Below the pieces are notes generated by a model. The model was not told the origin of the DNA. It made no database searches and saw only the letters and a list, made by a program, of their open reading frames with translations. A DNA stretch of 64,000 nt from Rhodobacter huangdaonensis (GTDB lineage Bacteria > Pseudomonadota > Alphaproteobacteria > Rhodobacterales > Rhodobacteraceae): the NCBI RefSeq assembly GCF_004022465.1, contig NZ_SAVA01000004.1:310001-374000 (forward strand), read 5' to 3'. The position numbers were made by a program, and so were the translations under genes. Shown here one piece after another: positions 1-10,673 of this stretch. How positions within the stretch are numbered: position 1 is the first letter of the stretch; every line of letters begins with the position of its first letter.

Positions 1-41
1 GCTTCGCGTTAGCAGGCGGGCCTTCTGAAACGGAGGGCATG

Positions 42-953
42 ATGGGCCGCAAGAAGGGACGCGACATCTCGGGCTGGGTCGTGATCGACAAGCCGGCGGG
101 GGTGACCTCGACTTCGGTCGTGGGCAAGGTCCGCTGGGCCTTCGACGCGAAGAAGGCGGGGCACGCCGGCACGCTCGATCCGGCGGCGACCGGGGTTCTG
201 GCGGTGGCGCTGGGCGAGGCGACGAAGACCGTGCCCTATGTCACCGATGCGCTGAAAGCCTATCGCTTCCAGGTCCGGCTGGGCGCCGCCACCACCACCG
301 ACGATGCCGAGGGCGAGGTGATCGCGACCTCGGATCTGCGCCCGACCGATGTCGAGATCGAGGAGGCGCTGACGGCGTTTCGCGGCGATATCGAGCAGGT
401 GCCGCCGCAGTTTTCCGCGGTGAAGGTCGAGGGCGAGCGCGCCTATGATCTGGCGCGCGAGGGCGAGGTGATGGATCTTGCCGCCCGCCCGCTCTGGGTC
501 GAAAGCCTCGATTTCGTCGCCCGCCCCGACCGCGACACCGTTGAACTGGAGATGGTCTGCGGCAAGGGCGGCTATGTGCGCTCGATCGCGCGCGACCTTG
601 GCCGGGCGCTCGGCTGTCTGGGCCATGTGCTGTGGCTGCGCCGCGACTGGGCCGGCCCGTTCCGCGCCGAAGAGGGGCTGAGCCTCGAGGAGATCGACCG
701 GCTCGCCCGCACGCCCGAGCTTGAAAACCATCTGCTGCCGCTTGAATACGGGCTGGCCGACCTGCCCGAGGTGCGGGCCACGGCCGAGGGCGCGGTGCGG
801 CTGTCGCACGGCAACCCGGGGCAGGTGATCGCCCGCGACGTCGAGTTCGGCGAGGAGGCCTGGGCGAGCTTCGAGGGCCGCGCGGTGGCGGTCGGGCGCT
901 ACATGGGGGGCGAGCTGCACCCGGCGCGCGTGTTCAACACCGCCGAGCCATGA
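42..953 (+). CDS. truB: tRNA pseudouridine(55) synthase TruB
   Basis: Converts U55 in the T-loop of tRNAs to pseudouridine. The 303-aa protein carries the TruB signature HAGTLDPAATG near residue 42, with the catalytic Asp at about residue 46, then the VCGKGGYVRSIARDLG segment typical of the C-terminal half of the core. An ATG also lies at 39, but the Shine-Dalgarno GGAGGG (32-37) is only one base from it and fits the ATG at 42 better. It heads the set truB-DUF1643-RTX-like-rpsO; in relatives truB normally follows rbfA, which would lie just left of the window. Confidence 0.97.
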   Translation: MGRKKGRDISGWVVIDKPAGVTSTSVVGKVRWAFDAKKAGHAGTLDPAATGVLAVALGEATKTVPYVTDALKAYRFQVRLGAATTTDDAEGEVIATSDLRPTDVEIEEALTAFRGDIEQVPPQFSAVKVEGERAYDLAREGEVMDLAARPLWVESLDFVARPDRDTVELEMVCGKGGYVRSIARDLGRALGCLGHVLWLRRDWAGPFRAEEGLSLEEIDRLARTPELENHLLPLEYGLADLPEVRATAEGAVRLSHGNPGQVIARDVEFGEEAWASFEGRAVAVGRYMGGELHPARVFNTAEP

Positions 954-1471
954 TCACCCGCAGCCACGTCAAGGGCGATGCCCCCTCGGTCGCGGTCTAT
1001 TCCGATTGCGAGCACTATCGTTACCTGCTCACCCGGGTCTGGGACGAGACCCGGCCGCGCGCCCTTTTCGTGATGCTGAACCCCTCGACCGCGACCGAGG
1101 TGCAGAACGACCCGACCGTCGAGCGCTGTGAGCGGCGGGCCCGCACGCTGGGCTTCGGCGCCTTCCGGGTGACGAACATCTTCGCCTGGCGTGCCACCGA
1201 CCCGAAGGAGATGCGCGCCCAGCCCGACCCGGTCGGGCCGGAGAATGACGCGGCGATCCGGGCGAGCGTCGACTGGGCCACGGGCGCGGGGGCGAAGATC
1301 GTCTGCGCCTGGGGCGCGCATGGCGCGCATCTCGACCGCGGCGCGGCGGTCGAGCGGCTGTTGCGCGCGACCGGGCGCGAGCTGTGGCACCTCGGCCTGA
1401 CCAAGGCCGGCGCCCCGAAACACCCGCTCTATATCGGCTATGACCGCCAGCCCGAGCGCTGGCTGCGCTGA
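950..1471 (+). CDS. DUF1643 domain-containing protein
   Basis: A 173-aa protein matching the DUF1643 family, whose biochemical function is unknown. Recognisable segments are LFVMLNPSTAT, NDPTVERCERRA and VTNIFAWRATDP in the N-terminal half, and a GxxGxHGAHLDR-like stretch in the C-terminal half. There is no signal peptide and no membrane segment, so it is probably cytosolic. Its ATG overlaps the truB stop codon (ATGA), which implies translational coupling. The family assignment is firm; no activity is proposed. Confidence 0.85.
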   Translation: MITRSHVKGDAPSVAVYSDCEHYRYLLTRVWDETRPRALFVMLNPSTATEVQNDPTVERCERRARTLGFGAFRVTNIFAWRATDPKEMRAQPDPVGPENDAAIRASVDWATGAGAKIVCAWGAHGAHLDRGAAVERLLRATGRELWHLGLTKAGAPKHPLYIGYDRQPERWLR

Positions 1472-1559
1472 ACCGTTCACCTTCGGTCAGGGATTTCGCG
1501 CCTATGCTGATGGCGCCGCGGGGCAGGCCCGTGCGGCAGGCTTGTGCGAGGGGGCGACA

Positions 1560-1931
1560 GTGAGGACAGTGGGCGGATCACGGCGGCCGGCGGATGGCGC
1601 GGCTGGCGACGCGGGGGCGGACGGGCTGATGGCCGGGGCGGAAGGCGGCGGCCCTGACGACACCGGCGGCGTGCTTTTCGCGCTGGGGGCCTGGATCGAC
1701 CCGCAGGACCCGGCCACGATCGCCGATTACGATGCCTGGGAGGACCAGATCGTCGTCGTCTACGACCCGGAGGCGGGCGCTGCGCCGCGGCTGAGCATCG
1801 AGCCGTCCGACACCCTGGGCGCGGCCTGGGTGGTGCTGAACGGCACACGGCTTGCCGAGGTGCTGGAGGCCGGCAGCCTAGCGCCGCGGGACGTGCTGCT
1901 GCTCACCCCGGCCGAGTTCGCCCATTTCTGA
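1560..1931 (+). CDS. Small acidic protein resembling the C-terminal tail of RTX/calcium-binding proteins
   Basis: The frame is open from 1440, but the best start is GTG at 1560, preceded by GAGGGGG, giving 123 aa. The first half is Gly/Ala/Asp-rich and looks like worn RTX repeats (GADGLMAGAEGGG). The second half (IDPQDPATIADYDAWEDQIVVVYD onward, ending LLLTPAEF) resembles the closing domain I recall from Rhodobacteraceae haemolysin-type calcium-binding proteins. It has no signal peptide, as expected for a type I secretion substrate. It could equally be a remnant of a larger gene. Both start and function are uncertain. Confidence 0.5.
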   Translation: MRTVGGSRRPADGAAGDAGADGLMAGAEGGGPDDTGGVLFALGAWIDPQDPATIADYDAWEDQIVVVYDPEAGAAPRLSIEPSDTLGAAWVVLNGTRLAEVLEAGSLAPRDVLLLTPAEFAHF

Positions 1932-2083
1932 TCCGGCGCCGGGTTTTGCCCTTTCTTTTCGGGCGATTCTCGCCTATAGGCGCGCATCCGCCTCTGGTCC
2001 TCGGTCCGGGACGGGTGCCTCCACGGGCCTTGCTGGACGACATCCCGGCTTGCGCCGTCACCCTTTTGAAACAGGAGATCCCG

Positions 2084-2353
2084 ATGTCGATCACCGTCGA
2101 AGACAAGAACCGCCTGATGAAGGAATTCGCCACCAAAGAAGGCGATACCGGTTCCCCCGAAGTCCAGGTTGCGCTGCTGTCGAAGCGGATCGCCAACCTG
2201 ACCGAGCACTTCAAAGAGCACAAGAAGGACAACCACTCGCGTCGTGGCCTTCTGATGATGGTGGCTCAGCGCCGCAAACTGCTCGACTACCTGAAGAAGA
2301 AAGACGAAAGCCGTTACACCGCGCTGATCGCGCGTCTCGGCCTGCGCCGCTAA
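2084..2353 (+). CDS. rpsO: 30S ribosomal protein S15
   Basis: An 89-aa primary 16S rRNA-binding protein that nucleates the platform of the 30S subunit. The sequence begins MSITVEDKNRLMKEFA, contains the family segments TGSPEVQVALLS and HxxDNHSRRGLLMMV-like residues, and ends ALIARLGLRR, at the usual family length. The start at 2084 follows AGGAGAT with a good spacing, so the longer open frame from 1946 is not used. A strong terminator follows. In relatives pnp comes directly next; here a GNAT gene on the other strand intervenes. Confidence 0.98.
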   Translation: MSITVEDKNRLMKEFATKEGDTGSPEVQVALLSKRIANLTEHFKEHKKDNHSRRGLLMMVAQRRKLLDYLKKKDESRYTALIARLGLRR

Positions 2354-2376
2354 TTTCTTCCGATCGGAAAACCGGA

Positions 2377-2404
2377 CGCCCGCCTCGCAAGAGGCGGGCG
2401 TTTT
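2377..2404 (+). terminator. Rho-independent terminator of rpsO
   Basis: A perfect 10-bp G+C stem (CGCCCGCCTC pairing with GAGGCGGGCG) closed by a GCAA tetraloop and followed by TTTT. It lies 24 bases after the rpsO stop codon. Confidence 0.9.
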
Positions 2405-2466
2405 GGTTTGGCGGGTGAGGCGGCTATGCGGGACGAAGCTGCCGTTCGGTCGGAAGCGTGCCCCTG

Positions 2467-2979
2467 CTACATTTTGATCCTCGCCATTGGGATGGCATCG
2501 ACAAATCTTCCAGCCTTGAAGGCGTAATCATGAAAAACCCCCTCGCGCTGGAAGCCCAAGGTCTCATAGAGGGCAATCGCCCCAGTGTTTTCCGCAAGGA
2601 CTGTCAGCTCGACGCGCCGTAAACCGATCGAGTTATCAGCCTGATCCAGTAGCGTTCTGACGAGATTCGATCCGATACCCATGCGCCAATGGTCATCTCT
2701 AACGACGACATCAACGCTACCAGAATGCCTGCAACTGATGTCCGACGCGACATTCAAGCAGGCGTGTCCCAGCAAAACACCATCAAGCTCAGCAATAATG
2801 TTCACCTGAGGGGAGAAGTATTCAGCCAACTTCGCTCTTTCTGCAAATGATCTAAATGGTTGCTGCAACGTTCCTGCGACCACACCGGGCATGTTGAGTA
2901 GTTGGGTCAAAGCAGGCACGTCCGAAGGCTCAAATGCACGGATTACCGCATGGGAATACTCAGGGGTCATAAGTGACAT
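2467..2979 (-). CDS. GNAT N-acetyltransferase, AaaT/YhhY-like
   Basis: A GCN5-related acetyltransferase of about 170 aa. The acetyl-CoA loop is DDHWRMGIGSNLVRTLL, and the later segments RRVELTVLAENTGAIALYETLGF and EGVFHDYAFKAGRFVDAIPMARIK closely follow E. coli YhhY (AaaT), an L-amino acid N-acyltransferase, so an amino-acid-like small substrate is likely. The ATG at 2979 follows GAGAGGTG; a GTG sits just before it and another ATG at 2970. The gene reads opposite to rpsO and pnp, and its G+C is visibly lower (positions 2761-2820 have 30 G+C of 60), suggesting horizontal acquisition. Confidence 0.88.
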   Translation of the reverse strand: MSLMTPEYSHAVIRAFEPSDVPALTQLLNMPGVVAGTLQQPFRSFAERAKLAEYFSPQVNIIAELDGVLLGHACLNVASDISCRHSGSVDVVVRDDHWRMGIGSNLVRTLLDQADNSIGLRRVELTVLAENTGAIALYETLGFQREGVFHDYAFKAGRFVDAIPMARIKM

Positions 2980-3243
2980 CACCTCTCAGTGGATTGCGCT
3001 CAACAATTGCCCTTGGCGCGAATGACCGCAATGGCCTCAGGCCGTCATCCGGCTATGGCGCTCAATCGCGCGTCCAACTCGCCGCTTTCCAAAACCCTTG
3101 TTTTCCTGTATGGGCCGGGCCATCTGCGACGTGACGCCCAGAGCCCCCGGGCACATGCAAAGGATCAGGGGGCGGCGGCAATGGGGCCGCCATGCAAACG
3201 GGAAGCCCGGAGGGTCCGGAGTTTCCCAGACAGGATACGCTGA

Positions 3244-5385
<2,142 letters not shown>

Positions 5386-5404
5386 TCGGTCGGATCTGAC
5401 AGGA

Positions 5405-5433
5405 GCGGGCCGCCACCGGGCGGCCCGCTTTTT
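5405..5433 (+). terminator. Rho-independent terminator of pnp
   Basis: A 10-bp stem GCGGGCCGCC / GGCGGCCCGC with a four-base loop (ACCG) followed by five T residues, 20 bases after the pnp stop. It separates pnp from the glycan operon that begins at 5464. Confidence 0.93.
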
Positions 5434-5463
5434 CGCAAGCCGGAACGGGAGGCCGGGGACAGG

Positions 5464-6459
5464 ATGGACGCAGTCATCGCCTGGGTCGACGGCAGCGATC
5501 CGCGCCACGCGGCCAAGCGGCAGGCAGCGATGGCGGCGCTTGGCATGGCCCCTGACGCAGGCGCCAATTTCGTCGCGCCCACCCGCTTCAGCGATCTGGG
5601 CGAGATCTATGTCTGCATCGCCTCGATCCTGAAATACGCCCCCTTCATCCGGCGCATCCACGTGCTCGGCGACGATCAGGCGCCGGCCGCGATCGGCGAA
5701 TTCGCGCGGCAGGGCCTCTGTGCCGCCGACCGGATCCGTGTCGTCGATCACCGCGAGCTGTTTCGCGGCTACGAGGAATTCCTGCCCACCTTCAGCAGCC
5801 GCACGCTCGAGGCGCTGTTTTGGAACATCGAGGGGATCGGGGACGAGATCCTCTATTTCAACGACGATTTCTTTCTGAACGCGCCGGTCAGCCGGGCTGA
5901 CTTCGTCGATGACGAGGAGCGACTTCTGCTGGAGGGGCGCCTGCGCTCGGTGCGGGCGACGCTGTGGAAGCACCGGCTGCGGGACTGGGCGGCGCGACTG
6001 CGCGGCCAAAGCTTCCCGCCGGTGCGGTTCAAGACCGCGCAGGCGGTGGCGGCGGCGCTGCTCGGGCGGCGACACTACCTGTCGCTTGGCCATTCGCCGC
6101 GGCCGCTGCGCACCCGCACGCTGGCCGAGTTTTTCGCCGCCCGTCCCGAGCTGCTGCGCGCCCAGCTGCGCCATCGCTTCCGCGCATCCGAGCAATTCTC
6201 GCCCTACGCGCTGTCGAACGAGATCGAACTGGCGCAAGGCCGGGCGCGGGTGGTGCCGGTTTCGCCACAGGTCTATCTGACGCCGAAGACCGAGCTGACG
6301 GCGGAAGGGCTGGCGGCACTGCTTGCGGACCGGGCGCGCCGCTATGGCTGTGTGCAGAGCCTCGACGATTTCAGTCCCGCGGCGCGGGCGCTTTTGCGCG
6401 CGCAGCTGGCGGACAAGCTGGCGGGCTTCCTGCCCGCCGGGCTCGACCTGCCCGGCTGA
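5464..6459 (+). CDS. Stealth-family sugar-phosphate transferase
   Basis: A 331-aa protein with the Stealth conserved regions in order: CR1 (DAVIAWVDGSDP, residues 2-13), CR2 (TRFSDLGEIYVCIASILKYA, about 40-59) and the downstream LYFNDDFF motif (about 130-137). Known Stealth enzymes transfer hexose-1-phosphate to capsule or cell-wall glycans by a phosphodiester link. There is no signal peptide, so it should act in the cytoplasm. A strong ribosome site (GGGAGG) precedes the ATG. It heads a three-gene glycan operon with two glycosyltransferases and no export genes. The donor sugar and acceptor cannot be read from the sequence. Confidence 0.88.
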   Translation: MDAVIAWVDGSDPRHAAKRQAAMAALGMAPDAGANFVAPTRFSDLGEIYVCIASILKYAPFIRRIHVLGDDQAPAAIGEFARQGLCAADRIRVVDHRELFRGYEEFLPTFSSRTLEALFWNIEGIGDEILYFNDDFFLNAPVSRADFVDDEERLLLEGRLRSVRATLWKHRLRDWAARLRGQSFPPVRFKTAQAVAAALLGRRHYLSLGHSPRPLRTRTLAEFFAARPELLRAQLRHRFRASEQFSPYALSNEIELAQGRARVVPVSPQVYLTPKTELTAEGLAALLADRARRYGCVQSLDDFSPAARALLRAQLADKLAGFLPAGLDLPG

Positions 6460-6500
6460 GGACGGGCGTCGCATCAACGCAATCAACGCAGGAGACAGGC

Positions 6501-7367
6501 TTGCGCATCAGGATCTTTCCCGGCCTTTCGCGACGGTTGCGGCAGATGAAAAAGGACGCCCGGGTGCGGCGCGCGCGCGCCGAGCTGGCGGCGCGGCAGG
6601 CGCAGGGCGCGGCGTGGCCCGCCCGGCCGCACGGGCTTGCGCGCGGGCTTGTGGTATCGCTCACCAGCTATCCGGCGCGGTTTCCGACGCTGCCGCTGAC
6701 GCTTGCCGGGCTGCTGTTCCAGACGATCCGGCCCGACGAAACCGTGCTGTGGCTGGCGCGCGAGGACGTCGACAAGATCACCGACGAGATCCGCGCCTTC
6801 ACCCGCTTCGGGCTGAGCATCCGTGTCTGCGACGACATCCGCTCTTTCAAGAAGATCATCCCGACGCTCGAGGCCTTCCCTGACCGCATCGTGGTCACCG
6901 CGGATGACGACGTTTACTACTGGCCGAGCTGGCTTGAGGAGCTGGTGGCGGCACATCGTGCGGGGGCGAGCGTGGTGTGCCATCGCGGCCATCTGGTGCG
7001 CAGCGCGAATGGCCGGCCGCTGCCCTATGACGACTGGGTGCACGCCCCCGAACGCGACCTTGCCGGGCCGCAGGTGTTTCCGACCGGAGTGATGGGGGTG
7101 CTCTATGATCCGCGCGCCTTCCACCCCGAGGTGATCCGCCGCGATCTGTTCATGGCGCTGTGCCCGCGCGCCGATGACGTCTGGCTGTGGTGGATGCACC
7201 GGCTGCGCGGCAGCCGGCCGCATCTGCTGGGACTGGGCCACAAGCAGATCGAATGGCCGGGCAGCCAGGACAGCAACCTGCGCAGCCTGAACATGCACGA
7301 GGGCGGCAATGACGCGGCGATCGCGGCGATGATCGCGCAGTATGGATTTCCGGCGGACGGAGAATGA
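6501..7367 (+). CDS. Glycosyltransferase, GT-A-like (TTG start)
   Basis: A 288-aa protein whose best start is TTG at 6501, set six bases after GGAG; the next in-frame ATG (6546) has no comparable ribosome site. Visible motifs are VVSLTSYPARFPTLPLTL near the start, the DxD-like VVTADDDVYYWPSW that would bind metal and nucleotide-sugar, FPTGVMGVLYDP, and CPRADDVWLWWMHRL. This pattern is common in bacterial transferases encoded beside Stealth and GT2 genes. It lies 41 bp after the Stealth gene and 3 bp before the next transferase. Probably cytosolic; the linkage made is unknown. Confidence 0.8.
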   Translation: MRIRIFPGLSRRLRQMKKDARVRRARAELAARQAQGAAWPARPHGLARGLVVSLTSYPARFPTLPLTLAGLLFQTIRPDETVLWLAREDVDKITDEIRAFTRFGLSIRVCDDIRSFKKIIPTLEAFPDRIVVTADDDVYYWPSWLEELVAAHRAGASVVCHRGHLVRSANGRPLPYDDWVHAPERDLAGPQVFPTGVMGVLYDPRAFHPEVIRRDLFMALCPRADDVWLWWMHRLRGSRPHLLGLGHKQIEWPGSQDSNLRSLNMHEGGNDAAIAAMIAQYGFPADGE

Positions 7368-7370
7368 GAC

Positions 7371-8270
7371 ATGAGCGAGAAGATGAGCCCCAAGGTGACC
7401 GCCTCGGTCCTGATCTCCACCTACAACTGGCCCTGGGCGCTGGAAAAGGTGTTCTGGGGCTTCTTCGCGCAGAACCGGCGTGATTTCGAGCTGCTGATCG
7501 CCGATGACGGCTCGCGCCCCGAAACGGCCGAGCTGGTGGCGCGGATGGCGGCGCGCAGCCCGGTGCCGGTGACCCATGTCTGGCAGCCGGACGCCGGTTT
7601 CGGCAAGTGCCGGATCCTGAACAAGGCATTGGCGCTGGCCGCGGGCGAGCGGATCATCGTCACCGATGGCGATTGCGTCGTGCGCAACGATTTCGTCGAC
7701 ACCCATATCCGGCAGGCGCGGCCGGGGCATTTCCTGTCGGGCAGCTATTTCAAGCAGACGCCCGAAACCTCGGCGGCGATCGACGAGGCCTCGGTGGCGA
7801 GCCAGGCCTGCTTCACCCCGCGCTGGCTGATGGCGCATGGGGCGCCGGCGCGGCGGATGGTGAAGGTGATCGGCCGCGGCCGGCTGGGCTGGCTGATGGA
7901 CCGGCTGTCCGGGGCAAGCCCGACCTGGAACGGCCATTCCGCCTCCTGCCTGCGCAGCGAGGCGCTGACGGTGAACGGGTTCAACGAGGAGATGGGCTAT
8001 GGCGGGCTCGACGTCGAGTTCGGGCTGCGGCTGAACCGGCTCGGGCTGACCGCCTGGCGGATCCGGTTCTCGACCGTGGCGCTGCACCTGCATCACGAGC
8101 GCGGCTATGCCACCCCGGAGATGCGGGCGGGCAGCCGCGAAGTGAAGGAACGCACCCGCGCGCTCGGCCTGCTGCGCGCCGAGCGCGGCGTCGATCAGTG
8201 GCTCGGCCCGGATGGGGCGGCGCAACTCGGCCCCGAGGACCGGGTGACGCGCTACCCCGCCGCCCTGTGA
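7371..8270 (+). CDS. Family 2 glycosyltransferase
   Basis: A 299-aa inverting GT2 enzyme. The nucleotide-binding start is SVLISTYNWPWALEKVFWGF, with ELLIADDGS, the metal-binding DxD as VTDGDCVV, and a galactosyltransferase-type C-terminal block (GYGGLDVEFGLRLNRLG) that normally helps recognise the acceptor. The start ATG follows GGAGA and is nearly contiguous with the upstream transferase, so the three genes form one operon. Probably adds a hexose to a surface glycan; the sugar is not predictable. Confidence 0.88.
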   Translation: MSEKMSPKVTASVLISTYNWPWALEKVFWGFFAQNRRDFELLIADDGSRPETAELVARMAARSPVPVTHVWQPDAGFGKCRILNKALALAAGERIIVTDGDCVVRNDFVDTHIRQARPGHFLSGSYFKQTPETSAAIDEASVASQACFTPRWLMAHGAPARRMVKVIGRGRLGWLMDRLSGASPTWNGHSASCLRSEALTVNGFNEEMGYGGLDVEFGLRLNRLGLTAWRIRFSTVALHLHHERGYATPEMRAGSREVKERTRALGLLRAERGVDQWLGPDGAAQLGPEDRVTRYPAAL

Positions 8271-8288
8271 CGGGCGCCCGGGACGCAA

Positions 8289-8314
8289 AAGGCCCCGCGC
8301 GGAGGCGGGGCCTT
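8289..8314. terminator. Bidirectional terminator between glycan operon and peroxiredoxin
   Basis: A 10-bp inverted repeat, AAGGCCCCGC / GCGGGGCCTT, in the 66-bp gap between two convergent genes. On the minus strand it is followed by TTTT, so it is best as a terminator for the peroxiredoxin gene; it can also serve the glycosyltransferase operon. Confidence 0.8.
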
Positions 8315-8336
8315 GCGGTCGGTCGGAGCCGGCGCC

Positions 8337-8990
8337 TTATTCCGGCTTCTTGACGAAGCGCAGATAGGGCAGCTTGACGTCGACGTCGCCGAATTTCGCC
8401 TTGCCGTCCTCGGTCGAGACCGAGAGCGCGAGGATCACGTCCTGGCCCGGCACCCAGTTCGCGGGGGTGGCGAAGGGCGCGCCGTCGGTCACCTGGATCG
8501 CGTCGAGCGCGCGCAGCACCTCGGCGAAGTTGCGGCCCACCGACATCGGATAGATCATCATCAGGCGGATCTTCTTGTCGGGCCCGATGATGAAGACGGT
8601 GCGCACGGTCGAGGTATGCGCCGGGGTGCGCCCGTCGGGCAGATAGGCCTCGGCCGGCAGCATGTCATAGAGCTTCGACACGGTCAGCGAGGTGTCGTCG
8701 ATGATCGGGAAGGTCGCCGGCGCGCCGGCATAGGCGGAGATGTCCGCCTTCCACTTCTTGTGTTCCTCGACGGTGTCGACCGAGACGCCCATCACCTTGG
8801 TGTTGCGCTTTGCCCATTCGTCGGCGAGCTGCGCGACGGCGCCGAATTCGGTGGTGCAGACCGGGGTGAAATCCTTCGGATGCGAGAACAGGATGGCATA
8901 GTTGTCGCCGATCCAGTCGTGGAAGCTGATCTTGCCCTCGGTGGTGTCGGCGGTGAAGTCGGGGGCGATGTCGTTGATGCGCAGAGCCAT
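8337..8990 (-). CDS. 1-Cys peroxiredoxin (Prx6/AhpC-TSA family)
   Basis: A thiol peroxidase of 217 aa that reduces hydrogen peroxide and organic hydroperoxides. The peroxidatic Cys sits in HPKDFTPVCTTEFG at about residue 45. The length and C-terminal extension (LPYLRFVKKPE) match the Prx6 group, which uses one catalytic Cys. The open frame extends upstream, but ATG at 8990 is preceded by GGAGACC and matches the family start MALRINDIAPDF. Monocistronic and convergent with the glycan operon. Confidence 0.95.
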   Translation of the reverse strand: MALRINDIAPDFTADTTEGKISFHDWIGDNYAILFSHPKDFTPVCTTEFGAVAQLADEWAKRNTKVMGVSVDTVEEHKKWKADISAYAGAPATFPIIDDTSLTVSKLYDMLPAEAYLPDGRTPAHTSTVRTVFIIGPDKKIRLMMIYPMSVGRNFAEVLRALDAIQVTDGAPFATPANWVPGQDVILALSVSTEDGKAKFGDVDVKLPYLRFVKKPE

Positions 8991-9222
8991 GTTGGTCTCC
9001 CTGGTTGACGTTTCGCGCAGAAACTTAAGGCAGGCGGAACGAAGTTGCATCCCCCCGCAGTGAATTCGCGGCAGAATGGGAGGAAATGCCGCCCGCGCCG
9101 GCGGAAGCGGAACGTTCTTCTGCAGCCGCCGGGCTTGCCGATTTGCGCAGCCGCTGTGCGAAGCGCCGGCTTGCCCTTGCCGCGCGCGGGTGCCACGCTG
9201 CGCGCCAACAGGAGGTTTCCCA

Positions 9223-10659
9223 ATGATCGAAAAACGCGACTTCTACATCAACGGCCGCTGGACCGCCCCCGCCGCGGCGCGCGACTATGCGGTGATCGAC
9301 CCGTCGACCGAAGAGCCCTGCGCGGTGATCTCGCTCGGCGATCGTGCCGATACCGAGGCCGCCGTCGCCGCGGCGAAGGCGGCGCTGCCCGGCTGGCGCG
9401 CCACCGCGCCCGAGACGCGCCTCGCCTATGTCGAGAAGATCCTTGAAATCTACAAGGACCGCTACGAGGAAATGGCGCAGGCGATGAGCCTCGAGATGGG
9501 CGCGCCGATCGACTTCGCGCGCTCCGAACAGGCCGGCGCCGGCACCTGGCACATCGAGAATTTCATCCGCGCGGCGAAAGAGTTCGAGTGGGTCCATCCG
9601 CTCGGCGACGGCACCCCGGGCGCGATGATCGCCTATGAGGCGATCGGCGTCGTCGGCCTGATCACGCCGTGGAACTGGCCGATGAACCAGGTCACGCTGA
9701 AGGTGATCCCGGCGCTGATCGCGGGCTGCACGATGGTGCTGAAACCCTCGGAAGAGGCACCGCTCAGCTCGCTGCTGTTCGCCGAGTTCATCGAACAGGC
9801 GGGCGTGCCGGCGGGGGTGTTCAACCTGGTGAACGGCGATGGCGTTGGCGTGGGCACGCAGCTCTCGACCCATCCCGACATCCAGATGATCTCCTTCACC
9901 GGCTCGACGCGTGCCGGCAAGGCGATCTCCATCGCCGCGGCCGAGACGCTGAAGCGCGTGGTGCTGGAACTCGGCGGCAAGGGCGCGAATCTCGTCTTTG
10001 CCGATTGCGATGAGAAGGCGGTGAAGCGCGGCGTGCGCCACATGTTCGAAAACACCGGGCAGTCGTGCAACGCGCCGAGCCGGATGCTGGTCGAGCGCAG
10101 CTATTACGAGACGGCACTCGAGATCGCCGCGCAGACCGCAGCCGAGACCCAGACCGGCGCCCCGCGCGAGCCCGGCCGCCATCTGGGCCCGGTGATCAAC
10201 AAGAGCCAGTTCGAGAAGATCCAGGGCCTGATCGAAAGCGGCATCAAGGAGGGCGCGCGGCTGATCGCGGGCGGGCTTGGCCGGCCCGAGGGGCTGAACA
10301 AGGGCTATTACGTGCGCCCGACGATCTTCGCCGACTGCACCCCGGAGATGACGATCATGCGCGAGGAGATCTTCGGCCCGGTGCTGTCGATCATGCCCTT
10401 CGACAGTGAGGAAGAGGCCGTCGCGATCGCGAACGACACCCCCTACGGGCTGACGAATTACCTGCAGACGCAGGACCCCGTGCGCACCAACCGGCTGCTG
10501 CGCGCGCTCGATGCGGGCATGGTCGTCGCGAACGGCAAGAGCCGCGGCGCCGGCGCCCCCTTCGGCGGCGTCAAGGCCTCGGGCCGGGCGCGCGAGGGCG
10601 GCCGCTGGGGCATCGAGGAGTTCTGCGATGTGAAATCGATCGGCGGCTGGGTCGAATAA
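9223..10659 (+). CDS. NAD(P)-dependent aldehyde dehydrogenase
   Basis: A 478-aa enzyme oxidising an aldehyde to the acid. Family motifs include the Rossmann segment VVGLITPWNWPMNQ, SFTGSTRAGK, the general base Glu at about residue 249 (LELGGKGAN) and the nucleophilic Cys at about residue 282 (NTGQSCNAPSRM). The start follows AGGAGG. Substrate cannot be told from the sequence; the NTGQSCNAP variant occurs in several short-chain and aromatic aldehyde dehydrogenases. It stands alone, followed by a palindromic repeat and then xth. Confidence 0.93.
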   Translation: MIEKRDFYINGRWTAPAAARDYAVIDPSTEEPCAVISLGDRADTEAAVAAAKAALPGWRATAPETRLAYVEKILEIYKDRYEEMAQAMSLEMGAPIDFARSEQAGAGTWHIENFIRAAKEFEWVHPLGDGTPGAMIAYEAIGVVGLITPWNWPMNQVTLKVIPALIAGCTMVLKPSEEAPLSSLLFAEFIEQAGVPAGVFNLVNGDGVGVGTQLSTHPDIQMISFTGSTRAGKAISIAAAETLKRVVLELGGKGANLVFADCDEKAVKRGVRHMFENTGQSCNAPSRMLVERSYYETALEIAAQTAAETQTGAPREPGRHLGPVINKSQFEKIQGLIESGIKEGARLIAGGLGRPEGLNKGYYVRPTIFADCTPEMTIMREEIFGPVLSIMPFDSEEEAVAIANDTPYGLTNYLQTQDPVRTNRLLRALDAGMVVANGKSRGAGAPFGGVKASGRAREGGRWGIEEFCDVKSIGGWVE

Positions 10660-10673
10660 CCCCGCCGTCGCCC

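Noticed and set aside
1..12. Possible last codons of an upstream gene (GCT TCG CGT TAG), perhaps rbfA
   Set aside because: Only three codons and a stop are present; nothing in the sequence identifies the gene.
1946..1980. TTGCCC and TATAGG as a promoter for rpsO
   Set aside because: The spacing is 23 bases, outside the usual range; CGCCTATAGGCG is palindromic but unsupported as an operator.
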